Source: a virus. Taken from it: a DNA stretch of 30,441 nucleotides. Below, one piece after another: positions 13,948 to 20,824 of this stretch. Every line of letters starts with the position of its first letter. Position 1 is the first letter of the stretch. The translations under genes and the position numbers were made by a program. Where the stretch lies: positions 1 to 30,441 of the IMG/VR virus record IMGVR_UViG_3300020183_002696; one strand, 5' to 3'. Below the pieces are notes generated by a model. It did not search any database, was not told the origin of the DNA, and saw nothing but the letters and a program-made list of their open reading frames with translations.

Positions 13948-15444
13948 CTAAAGTATCCCTCTCTTTTTTAGTTCCTCTTCTATTTCCACTAATTTCTTCT
14001 CTGATTGAAGCATCAATTGCTTGAACCGCTTGCGTTCCTCGTACATGATTTCCATGAGTTCAGGCAGGAACCCGTGACGGTCTTTGCGGAACGCCACACC
14101 GTTGGCAGCAATAGACAGTTTGCTCTGTTTGGCGTGGTTCAAGTATTCCGCAGGGTCAAGAAACGCGGTGACAGGCTCGCCACGATTCCTGCTCAAGATG
14201 GAGTCGGGTGTAATATTGTTCCGCTTCCACAGGGGGCTAGCGTCTTTGGTTTCAGGTGAAATATTGTACTGCATGATAAGATGTGGGTACAGTGAGTTCA
14301 AGTCAAAACTCACCACCCAATCGTGCATTCCCACAAGGGGGTCTTTCACATACGCACCCGCGTACTGTTCCTTCTTTTCCGCTTCACGCTTCTGTGGAAC
14401 CACCATGCCCTTGCTCATCAGGTGGTGATGAATAATGGCATCCCATGTGCGAACCTGTGAGAACACATCCTCAAAGTTTACTCGGGCAGAATACGCAAGA
14501 GCAACCGCAAGGTCAAGCAGTTTTAGTTTCTCTTCCAGTTTGGCAACCAGTTCCACATCCTTGTAGTTGTACTCCATGAACTTTTGGAAGTTCTGTGTGT
14601 AGAACTCTTGCAGGGTTTCGTACTCGCTATACGACAACTTTTCCTCGCCCAACTCCACCGAACACACATGGTTGAGTGAGTACGACTCTTGCTTCACATA
14701 GGTAAACTTTAGGTACAACTCCAAGTAGTCAAGGGTGGACACGCCACCAATAGTAAACACCCGTTGGTCGCGTCCCATTCGGTTCACGGTGGTTTCACGC
14801 AGCCGCCCCCACGGTGAAAGGGCGTTTGCCCACTCGTCCGCAATCCAATTCATGCGAGCCACCATGTACGGAATATCAAAGAATCGGATGTTCCATCCTG
14901 TCACAATGTCAGGGTCTTCGTGCTTCCAAATCTCCACGAATCGTCGGAGCAGCGACTCCTCATCGGCAAAGCACTCTGCTTCCACACCTTCCAGTGTGAA
15001 ATCACCAAGCCCAAGCACATAGGTCTTGCTGCCCACCGTGAGGGTAATAGCAATGATGCGTTCGGTTGGGGAATCAGGCGACGGGAAGCCGCCGTCGCAC
15101 GAAGTCTCAATATCCAAGTACGCCACACGCAGACGGGAGAAGTCGTACTCTACTTCGTGCGGAAACTCTTTATACAAGTACTGATATACGAAACTTGTGT
15201 TGCCGTACACTTCAAAGTTGCTGACATCCTTGTACTGGTCAATAAACTGCCGTGCTTCGTGAACCCCTTCAAAAGTAATGGGTTCCACGGGATTGCCGTA
15301 GATGGTGGTGAGTCCTGTGTGTTCTTTAGATTTGATATACAGCGTTGGGCAGAACGGCACGGCTTCGTGTACACGACACCCGTTTCGCCATCCGCGATAC
15401 AGCACATTCTTGCCACGAAGGTCAACGCTTGTATAGAAGTCCAT
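13948..15444 (-). CDS. DNA polymerase family B, N-terminal segment (exonuclease and motif A)
   Basis: This 498-residue part holds the N-terminal and 3'-5' exonuclease domains and the start of the polymerase domain. Exonuclease motifs are DIET at 111-114, NIRFFD at 185-190 and YNYKD at 292-296. Motif A, DLNSLYP, is at 381-387, followed by the GFLPELMEIMYEERKRFKQLM helix. It ends ELKKRGIL at a TAG where the endonuclease cassette was inserted; the last residues (IL) come from the cassette. Motifs B and C are encoded separately downstream. Split gp43 genes, with two subunits that assemble, are known in some Aeromonas T4-like phages. The start ATG overlaps the methyltransferase stop (TAATG). Confidence 0.93.
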   Translation of the reverse strand: MDFYTSVDLRGKNVLYRGWRNGCRVHEAVPFCPTLYIKSKEHTGLTTIYGNPVEPITFEGVHEARQFIDQYKDVSNFEVYGNTSFVYQYLYKEFPHEVEYDFSRLRVAYLDIETSCDGGFPSPDSPTERIIAITLTVGSKTYVLGLGDFTLEGVEAECFADEESLLRRFVEIWKHEDPDIVTGWNIRFFDIPYMVARMNWIADEWANALSPWGRLRETTVNRMGRDQRVFTIGGVSTLDYLELYLKFTYVKQESYSLNHVCSVELGEEKLSYSEYETLQEFYTQNFQKFMEYNYKDVELVAKLEEKLKLLDLAVALAYSARVNFEDVFSQVRTWDAIIHHHLMSKGMVVPQKREAEKKEQYAGAYVKDPLVGMHDWVVSFDLNSLYPHLIMQYNISPETKDASPLWKRNNITPDSILSRNRGEPVTAFLDPAEYLNHAKQSKLSIAANGVAFRKDRHGFLPELMEIMYEERKRFKQLMLQSEKKLVEIEEELKKRGIL

Positions 15445-16190
15445 TATGTTCCTGTTAGTTCTTTGATTCGTATTAGTGACTTGTCAAAATAGTCTTTATT
15501 CAATTCGCAACCAACGAAGTTTCTGTTGGTGTTGTGTGCGGCTATGGCAGTTGAACCACTTCCGCTGAAACAGTCTACCACAGTTTCTCCAGTTTTGGTA
15601 TAGGCACTTATGAGTCTTTCCAATAAAAATATCGGCTTCTGTGTTGGATGCCAATTAACATATTCTTTGCTCATTGTGTGATTATTTTTTTCCCAAACAT
15701 CTGTCGGTATCTTTCCAAGTGGATTATTAGCGGCAGTCTTACGAACATTTGTTTTTACTTTATAGGGTATACGAACAGCATCAGCATCAAACAAAAAATC
15801 TTCACCTTTACTATACACCAACAAATCTTCGTGTTTTCTCGCAAATGATTTCTTGCTTCTCCCACCCCAATCGTAGTGCCAAATAATCCAATTCTGATAT
15901 GTTAGTTGGAGTTTATTGAGAACTTCAAGTTTGTACTTCAAGAATGTATCTGTCTTGGTTGTTCCCCAAACACAAAAACACCGATTTGGTTTTAGGACAC
16001 GAAAACATTCTCTACTCCATTCGTGACACCAATCAAGATATTCTAATTCACTACCCCACTGGTTGTCCCAATCATTCTTAACAATTTCAAAGTAAGGGGG
16101 GTCAACAAGAATCATATCCACAGAATTGTCCTGTAGAGACGATAAAAACTGTAGGCAATCCTCGTTTTTTATCTTGTTGTTTGTTTCCAT
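15444..16190 (-). CDS. DNA adenine/cytosine-N4 methyltransferase (DPPY, beta-type order)
   Basis: This 248-residue enzyme transfers a methyl group from AdoMet to an exocyclic amino group in DNA. Catalytic motif IV, DPPY, is at 30-33, before the AdoMet-binding motif I, DCFSGSGST, at 206-214, which is the beta-class order. HPTQKP at 181-186 is motif X. DPPY favours N6-adenine. The ATG at 16190 is chosen because it overlaps the GroES-like stop codon (TAATG) with GGTGGA upstream; a longer reading from 16214 is possible. It is AT-rich compared with the polymerase gene after it. It may protect phage DNA from restriction or pair with the nuclease-like gene two genes upstream. Confidence 0.9.
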   Translation of the reverse strand: METNNKIKNEDCLQFLSSLQDNSVDMILVDPPYFEIVKNDWDNQWGSELEYLDWCHEWSRECFRVLKPNRCFCVWGTTKTDTFLKYKLEVLNKLQLTYQNWIIWHYDWGGRSKKSFARKHEDLLVYSKGEDFLFDADAVRIPYKVKTNVRKTAANNPLGKIPTDVWEKNNHTMSKEYVNWHPTQKPIFLLERLISAYTKTGETVVDCFSGSGSTAIAAHNTNRNFVGCELNKDYFDKSLIRIKELTGT

Positions 16191-16456
16191 TATCGTTCCA
16201 CCATTGCAATCCAATCCTGATGAACCAAGTCCTTGCCATCATACCCGCGACCAAGATTCTTTGTCAAGTCCCATATCACCTTGTCGCCTATTTTAATGTC
16301 TTCGGTCAGGTCGGGGCCAATATCCACAACTTCACCCCATACCATTTTGCAAGTCACCTTTTCGGTGTAAATAATTCCTGCTTCGGTGGTTTTCTGCCCA
16401 CCTAGTTTGGTTGCGACTAGTGCCCATTTTCCGATTGGCTTGAGTTTCTTTTTCAT
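16190..16456 (-). CDS. GroES-like co-chaperonin
   Basis: The 88 residues match the single-domain Cpn10 fold: KPIGKWALVATK at the N-terminus, a mobile-loop segment QKTTEAGIIYTEK whose GIIY corresponds to the GroES GIVL contact with GroEL, then WGEVVDIGP, IKIGDKVIWD and a C-terminal DWIAMVER strand like DILAIVEA. T4 encodes a functional analogue, gp31, to help fold its capsid protein. Length is slightly below the usual 95 residues. It starts on an ATGA overlap with the nuclease-like gene. A shorter relative (16996-17214) shares its first 25 residues. The call rests on the motif pattern. Confidence 0.72.
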   Translation of the reverse strand: MKKKLKPIGKWALVATKLGGQKTTEAGIIYTEKVTCKMVWGEVVDIGPDLTEDIKIGDKVIWDLTKNLGRGYDGKDLVHQDWIAMVER

Positions 16457-16950
16457 TTACTGTTTCCTTGTGCGTCCAACAACCACTCGTCTAACCCTTG
16501 GAGAGAAACACTCTCGCCGCATTTTGTATTCAAATATGTACTTTCAAATTCTTGGTGAGAAATAATAGAGACATTAGGATAGATACGCTTCATGTGCTGT
16601 CTGAATTCTTCACTTAAATAGTAGTCTTTCCAATACCATGCCGCATCCAATCCTGCTAACACAATTGTAGCACATCTGTAGCCGCCGTCCACTACCATCT
16701 GCTGCAATTTCATAATTTCAAAAGGAATCTTTTCTTCAGCCGTGCCTTGAACTTCTTGATACTTTAAACTAAGCAGTTCATCGCCGTTCAGAAGAATGTC
16801 AACATAATGCTTTCCACCATTACGCTTCTTGCCAACATATACGCCCCGTTTATTTGTATTTTTTGCTACTGTGTGGGTGCTATAGTTTTCGAGAAGTCTT
16901 CGTACTTCTTCTTCGTAGTTGGTTCCTGTTTTGGTGTTTCGTTTACTCAT
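16453..16950 (-). CDS. PD-(D/E)XK nuclease-like protein
   Basis: This 165-residue protein has the layout of a small restriction-like nuclease: an N-terminal helix with EEEVRRLL (13-20), then GGKHYVDILLNG with Asp51 at the end of a strand, then LLSLKYQ with Lys63, then QGTAEEKIPFEIMKLQQMV (68-86), a block typical of this superfamily. The usual motif is D...(D/E)xK; here the second acidic position is Ser61 (SLK), so activity is uncertain or uses another acid such as Glu67. It sits between two methyltransferases, which suggests a restriction-modification or self-recognition role, but phage nucleases for host DNA degradation are equally possible. Confidence 0.55.
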   Translation of the reverse strand: MSKRNTKTGTNYEEEVRRLLENYSTHTVAKNTNKRGVYVGKKRNGGKHYVDILLNGDELLSLKYQEVQGTAEEKIPFEIMKLQQMVVDGGYRCATIVLAGLDAAWYWKDYYLSEEFRQHMKRIYPNVSIISHQEFESTYLNTKCGESVSLQGLDEWLLDAQGNSK

Positions 16951-16980
16951 TCCGTAAACAAATTTTCAAGAGTGTTAGGC
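16942..16980 (-). repeat. Junction sequence similar to 17205-17241
   Basis: On the minus strand this stretch and the one at 17205-17241 share CCTAAxACTxTxGAAA, then TGTTxAxGG and TGAG. At 17205-17241 the sequence encodes the methyltransferase C-terminus (PNTLERMLR) and the start of the next gene. Here the same bases read PNTLENLFTE in a frame that has no complete gene, and run into the start of the nuclease-like gene. It looks like the remnant of a second copy of that gene end. Confidence 0.5.
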
Positions 16981-16995
16981 AGATATCCTTGTCTA

Positions 16996-17214
16996 TTATT
17001 TGTTGTTGGGCAAAGATACAACAGCAGTTATACTGCCATCGTCCTCCTGTTCAAGTCGCACTACGGGAAGGTACACCACGCCACCCATCAATGGGTCGGT
17101 GTACGCTTTAACATTGATTTTAACATCAATGCCTGCTTCGGTGGTTTTCTTCTTGCCACCACCAACATTTTGCATTTCAATCCATTCTCCGATAGGTCTT
17201 AAATTTTCGCTCAC
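16996..17214 (-). CDS. Truncated or diverged GroES-like small protein (72 aa)
   Basis: This 72-residue protein starts at a GTG that overlaps the methyltransferase stop (GTGA). Its first 25 residues, LRPIGEW then GGGKKKTTEAGI, closely match the N-terminus and mobile loop of the GroES-like protein at 16190-16456 (LKPIGKW then GGQKTTEAGI). After that the two diverge. The C-terminal 40 residues (MGGVVYLPVVRLEQEDDGSITAVVS) still look like beta strands but lack the DWIAMVE end. It may be a co-chaperonin-derived protein with a new role or a decaying copy. The coupling to the methyltransferase and the conserved loop argue that it is translated. Confidence 0.6.
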   Translation of the reverse strand: MSENLRPIGEWIEMQNVGGGKKKTTEAGIDVKINVKAYTDPLMGGVVYLPVVRLEQEDDGSITAVVSLPNNK

Positions 17215-18521
17215 CTTAACATCCTTTCTAAAGTATTAGGTACTTCTTCAGTAATTCGTGCTTCTGCAATCCGCACATATTCAGGATTTAGTTCGGTTCC
17301 AATGTACTTGCGTCCGTTGTTGAGTGCCACTACAGCAGTTGTGCCGCTGCCTGTAAACGGGTCAAACACCGTGCATGGAACAACCTCTGCATCTGAACAG
17401 TTACAAGTCTTTTCCCAACCATTCTCTACGGCTCCTTCCCCCCAAGTAAGAAGAGTGTATCCCTTCTTCTTAAACTGTGTTCTTCTTCCGTTACTGATGG
17501 GGATATCGTTCCATTGCTCGGTGTGCTTGTCTCCTTCAACAGAGATGCGATAGTCACCACCGTTAGCCTCAAGCCAAAGAACCGTCGCACTATCTTCGGG
17601 AGTTAGTGTAACACCTTTACGCTCAATAGGCTCAACAGGCTCCAAGTTCTTTGTTGGTTTGGAAGTTTGCCTTTTCCAAGGAGTTCCACATTTTGAACAA
17701 CATCCGTGTTCGCTGCTTCCTGCCAAGATGCAAGGCAGAATCAAGTCCTTGGGATAGGTAGCAAAGTGAGCACCCTTGTATGCCTTGGTAGTCACAGTCC
17801 ATACCGAACGCTTGTTACGCTTGCCGTCAGAAGCCCACACACGGTCAGGTTCCAGTGCAGGGTCACGAGCACCCTTGTCCTCGGGCTGTGTGCGGTTTTT
17901 ATTTCCAGGAGCATGAGGCTTGCCTACTGCTGCTTCTTTTATTGCTTGGTGGTCGTAATAATACTTTGGTTGTTTGGTCAACATGAAAATGTACTCGTGA
18001 GACTTGGTGCAACGGTCAGTCACACTTTCAGGCATGGGGTTGGGCTTGTTCCAAATGATGTCTTGTCGTAGATACCACCCATCGGCTTGCAGAGCAAGTG
18101 CCACACGCCACGGAATACCAATCAGGTCTTTGTGCTTGAGTCCGCTCTTCTTGGCTCCTGCCTTGCCCTTTTGTGACACGCCCTTGTAGCCGTCTGCGTA
18201 CTTAATCTTGCCGTATGCGGGAGTAGCACCGCCCATCTTACGCAACTGCTCCATGCCGCCGCTTGTGGTGGCATACGAATCGCCAAGGTTCAACCACAGG
18301 GTTCCGTCGTCACGCAGGATGCGACGAGCCTCACGAAATACCTCCACCATTTTCTGCACATACTGCTCGGGAGTTTCTTCACACCCAATCTCTTCGCTGC
18401 CGCCGTCGTAGTCCCTAAGCCCGTAATACGGAGGAGATGTAATAATAGTGTGGACGCACCCATCAGGCAGCGTCTTCATGCCGGTGATGCAGTCGCCTAG
18501 TATAATTTGGTGAGTACTCAT
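17211..18521 (-). CDS. DNA methyltransferase (N4/N6 type) with a zinc-binding-like insertion
   Basis: This 436-residue enzyme has motif IV TSPPYYGLRDY at about 28-38 and AdoMet motif I VFDPFTGSGTT at 385-395, the beta-class order. SPPY is typical for N4-cytosine methylation but also occurs in N6-adenine enzymes. Between them lie IPWRVALALQADGWYLRQDIIWNKPNPMPES, a conserved block of this family, and a region with CCSKC (near 276) and CNCS (near 374) that could bind zinc. The ATG at 18521 overlaps the stop of the gene before it (TGATG). It is the second methyltransferase of the block; the target sequence is unknown. Confidence 0.9.
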   Translation of the reverse strand: MSTHQIILGDCITGMKTLPDGCVHTIITSPPYYGLRDYDGGSEEIGCEETPEQYVQKMVEVFREARRILRDDGTLWLNLGDSYATTSGGMEQLRKMGGATPAYGKIKYADGYKGVSQKGKAGAKKSGLKHKDLIGIPWRVALALQADGWYLRQDIIWNKPNPMPESVTDRCTKSHEYIFMLTKQPKYYYDHQAIKEAAVGKPHAPGNKNRTQPEDKGARDPALEPDRVWASDGKRNKRSVWTVTTKAYKGAHFATYPKDLILPCILAGSSEHGCCSKCGTPWKRQTSKPTKNLEPVEPIERKGVTLTPEDSATVLWLEANGGDYRISVEGDKHTEQWNDIPISNGRRTQFKKKGYTLLTWGEGAVENGWEKTCNCSDAEVVPCTVFDPFTGSGTTAVVALNNGRKYIGTELNPEYVRIAEARITEEVPNTLERMLR

Positions 18522-18907
18522 CAATATTTTGTTCCACGCACAAAGAACTGCTCTTCGTATTCTTCAAACCCAAAGCACTCCCTAGCATACTGTAGAATGA
18601 TGTCTTTGTCAAACTTGTTGCACGAGTACACATCAAGTGTAATAAATCGTTTGGGTTCCATTGAGTGAATCTGAATTCCACTTTCAATCAGCGGAACCCA
18701 ACCACTAACGCCTGCCTTGTCGGGATACAGTTCCCTTCCGTTCTGTGTTGGCCCGTGCATCACCACAGGTTGGCTCATTCGGGTCATGCCAATCTTGTCT
18801 ACAACCCGTTCAAGAAAACGGTAGTGTAGTTCCAAGTCATCGGCTGCTCCAACGCGACAACTGTACATGTCCAAGTAATACGAATATCCAAACGGTTTAC
18901 TTTCCAT
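18521..18907 (-). CDS. S-adenosylmethionine decarboxylase-like protein
   Basis: The prokaryotic enzyme (SpeD) cuts itself at a serine to make a pyruvoyl group and decarboxylates AdoMet, giving the aminopropyl donor for spermidine. In this 128-residue protein Ser76 (in ESGIQIHS), His81 and Cys96 (DVYSCNK) have exactly the 5 and 15 residue spacing of the bacterial catalytic Ser63, His68 and Cys83, and the cut site Glu-Ser is kept. The usual ESHISIHTWPE is changed to ESGIQIHSMEP, so a substrate or partner change is possible. speD genes are known in cyanophages. It lies between a Mom-like gene and a methyltransferase that uses AdoMet. Confidence 0.72.
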   Translation of the reverse strand: MESKPFGYSYYLDMYSCRVGAADDLELHYRFLERVVDKIGMTRMSQPVVMHGPTQNGRELYPDKAGVSGWVPLIESGIQIHSMEPKRFITLDVYSCNKFDKDIILQYARECFGFEEYEEQFFVRGTKY

Positions 18908-18909
18908 AA

Positions 18910-19824
18910 TTATTTTCCTCGTTCTTTAGGATACTGCTTGGGTGGATTACGCCCCTCAAACTCCCGCCGCAACTTCTTGGTTTCGGCTTTGGTAGCACCC
19001 AACACAAAAGCGTACTTGTGCTTGCTGGGCATCTGAATCTTTTGGGATTGGCTCTGCTTGGTCTTGCTGTGGGCACGAAGTTGTGCTTCCACCCCCGCAG
19101 GCACATTCTCCCACAACATGCGTTGGTCGTTGTTCCAATCCCGTTCCCACTTGATGCCCAACTCTTTGGCGTATTTCTTGTACGCACTACGCACACGGAA
19201 AAAGCGGTCGCTTACAACCTTGCCTGTGTACGGATTGATGTACCGTGTGGTGGTTCCTGACTCCTGCCCCAAGTAGTACCAGTTACACGCTTGGTAAATG
19301 GTTCCCAACTCTTTGGCAGTAGGGTCAGAGTACGCGGTGAACAGGCGATATGGTGTATTCTTCACCATCCACCCACAGCACCACATAAGGAATGAACTTG
19401 CAAGATTCTTGGGACTCCACGACACACACGCACCACGGCTAACCAACCGCTCTAGTGTTTTGGTGTCTTCACCCAACAGTTTGGAAAATGCGTTGGGCAT
19501 GTTCATCAGGATGACTCCTGCCATGATGTCTTTGCCAATCAGCCCTTGATTGGGGTCGTGGTAGTACGCACCAAACCAGTGTGTGGTGTACTGTGACAGG
19601 TTGCCCAACCACTCGTGTCGCTTAATGAACGCTACGGCTTGGGCACGGTCTTGGGGAGTTGTTAGCGGTCGGAATACAAAATCAGAAACCCGAAGGGCTT
19701 GTGCAGCGGCTTCGGTTAGTCCTGCGGCTTTCAGGTCGTCTTCGCGGTTGCGTAGACGAATATCGTATTGCCAGCAGTGGTCTTTGTTGTATTCCCGCAG
19801 ACACGGGTTTTCGGTTTCACTCAC
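18910..19824 (-). CDS. Mom-like DNA modification protein (second, diverged copy)
   Basis: The 304-residue protein shares the Mom-type block order with the gene at 11260: a first strand around FIKRHEWLGNL, a strand HWFGAYYH, IMAGVILMNMPNAF, LVSRGACVSWSPKNLASSFLMW, and the C-terminal signature TAYSDPTAKELGTIYQACNWYYLG near 168-191 (compare ADGxxGxxGYVYQSANFLYGG). A basic C-terminal third (residues of about 220-304) is likely to contact DNA. It starts at a GTG overlapping the preceding stop (GTGA) with GGAG upstream. Identity with the first copy is low, so they may act on different sites or have different acyl donors. The assignment is by pattern. Confidence 0.55.
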   Translation of the reverse strand: MSETENPCLREYNKDHCWQYDIRLRNREDDLKAAGLTEAAAQALRVSDFVFRPLTTPQDRAQAVAFIKRHEWLGNLSQYTTHWFGAYYHDPNQGLIGKDIMAGVILMNMPNAFSKLLGEDTKTLERLVSRGACVSWSPKNLASSFLMWCCGWMVKNTPYRLFTAYSDPTAKELGTIYQACNWYYLGQESGTTTRYINPYTGKVVSDRFFRVRSAYKKYAKELGIKWERDWNNDQRMLWENVPAGVEAQLRAHSKTKQSQSQKIQMPSKHKYAFVLGATKAETKKLRREFEGRNPPKQYPKERGK

Positions 19825-20441
19825 ACTAACTCCATTACTTTTGTTTTGAACCCCTCCAAGCGGTTCAAGAAAGCAGTCTTTACCCTTTGGTCTGTAAGAC
19901 CACTAGCAATACTGTTTCCCTTGTTAGTTTTCTCTTGTAGATAGGTAGTCTGTGCTTCCTTTTTGGTTGCAAAATAACCAATCCACTTATCATTTTTCTT
20001 TCCGCAACCACACTTTGCTCGCCAAGGCTTCTTTCTATTGGGAAAATATTTGACTCCAATATCTTCTGTAATTTTTTGAGGAAAGAAGTTGTTCACTACT
20101 TTAGGAACAATCAAGCAAGTTTCGGGGCTGTATACCCGATTTCCTTCCACTAGCAAATCCTTGTCTAATTCAACACCGTCTTCGTTCCAATACAGTTGAA
20201 CAGTAGCCCAAGCAGAAAATTTTGTGAAAGAAAACCACTCCTCTGTAACTGAACAATCCACATAAGCCTGATTCCGTCCATCGTTCTTTGGGCCATAACA
20301 CCGGTCAAGCATGGCTTTCCAAGTGCTGTAGACAGGACACAGAACTTGTTTTCCGTTATTTCTGCCTGTTACAACATAGTTGGCATCGTTGACACCAACC
20401 CCGTAAACAAGTTTGGGAGACTTGAGTTTGTTGAATGCCAT
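19821..20441 (-). CDS. Homing-endonuclease-like protein (HNH family with AP2-like C-terminus)
   Basis: This 206-residue protein has the layout of phage HNH-type endonuclease-like proteins: YSTWKAMLDRCYGP (about 38-51), YVDCSVTEEWFSFTKFSAWA, LDKDLLVEGNRVYSPETCLIVPKVVNNFF (about 92-120), and a C-terminal AP2-like DNA-binding segment, WRAKCGCGKKNDKWIGYFATKKEAQTTYL. These proteins often occur as free-standing mobile genes in T7-like and T4-like phages. It is AT-richer and more lysine-rich than its neighbours, which supports recent arrival. It is coupled to both neighbours by TAATG and GTGA overlaps, which is unusual for a recent insertion. Confidence 0.6.
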   Translation of the reverse strand: MAFNKLKSPKLVYGVGVNDANYVVTGRNNGKQVLCPVYSTWKAMLDRCYGPKNDGRNQAYVDCSVTEEWFSFTKFSAWATVQLYWNEDGVELDKDLLVEGNRVYSPETCLIVPKVVNNFFPQKITEDIGVKYFPNRKKPWRAKCGCGKKNDKWIGYFATKKEAQTTYLQEKTNKGNSIASGLTDQRVKTAFLNRLEGFKTKVMELV

Positions 20442-20824
20442 TACTTGAGTGCCTTCACAATCTTGTTCCAGTACTTGGCAGTCTTGGGGTTGGTGTTTCC
20501 CCGCGGTCCGCCGTTATGAATACGAGCCAACTGCTCCACACTTGCACCTTTGGGAGCGTACCGACACCAATACGCCCACACAATCCGCTCCGAGTACGCC
20601 TTGTCCATACAGTCGCGGTACGAGCCACCAATAGACGGGTCGTACTCCACAGCGTCACGCCAATACGAGTACCAAATCTGATACGGGCCAATCGCCTTGC
20701 CACCGTCACCAATCAGGTTCTTGCCACGCCCCGATTCCACGGTGTACATGGCATCCAGTAGACGGGCAGTAGGCACAGAGGGCGGAACCGCAAGAGCAGC
20801 AGTCGCAATCAAAGTAGAAATCAC
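20441..20824 (-). CDS. Lytic transglycosylase / lysozyme-like cell-wall hydrolase with signal peptide
   Basis: The 127-residue protein opens with a short hydrophobic segment, MISTLIATAALAVPPSVP, which looks like a signal peptide. The lysozyme-fold part follows: TVESGRG with Glu30 as likely catalytic acid, GDGGKAIGPYQI (39-50), the YWRDAVEYDP helix, and ARIHNGGPRG near the C-terminus. This is the pattern of small SLT/goose-type lysozyme-like proteins. It would cut peptidoglycan for release or entry. The GTG start overlaps the UV endonuclease stop (GTGA), with AAGGA upstream. A separate holin was not found nearby. Confidence 0.75.
   Translation of the reverse strand: MISTLIATAALAVPPSVPTARLLDAMYTVESGRGKNLIGDGGKAIGPYQIWYSYWRDAVEYDPSIGGSYRDCMDKAYSERIVWAYWCRYAPKGASVEQLARIHNGGPRGNTNPKTAKYWNKIVKALK

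Noticed and set aside
18570-18615. TTGACA-N17-TATGCT inside the AdoMet-decarboxylase-like gene
   Set aside because: It falls on conserved coding sequence, the -10 box is poor, and the spacer differs from the 16 bases of the three better promoters.
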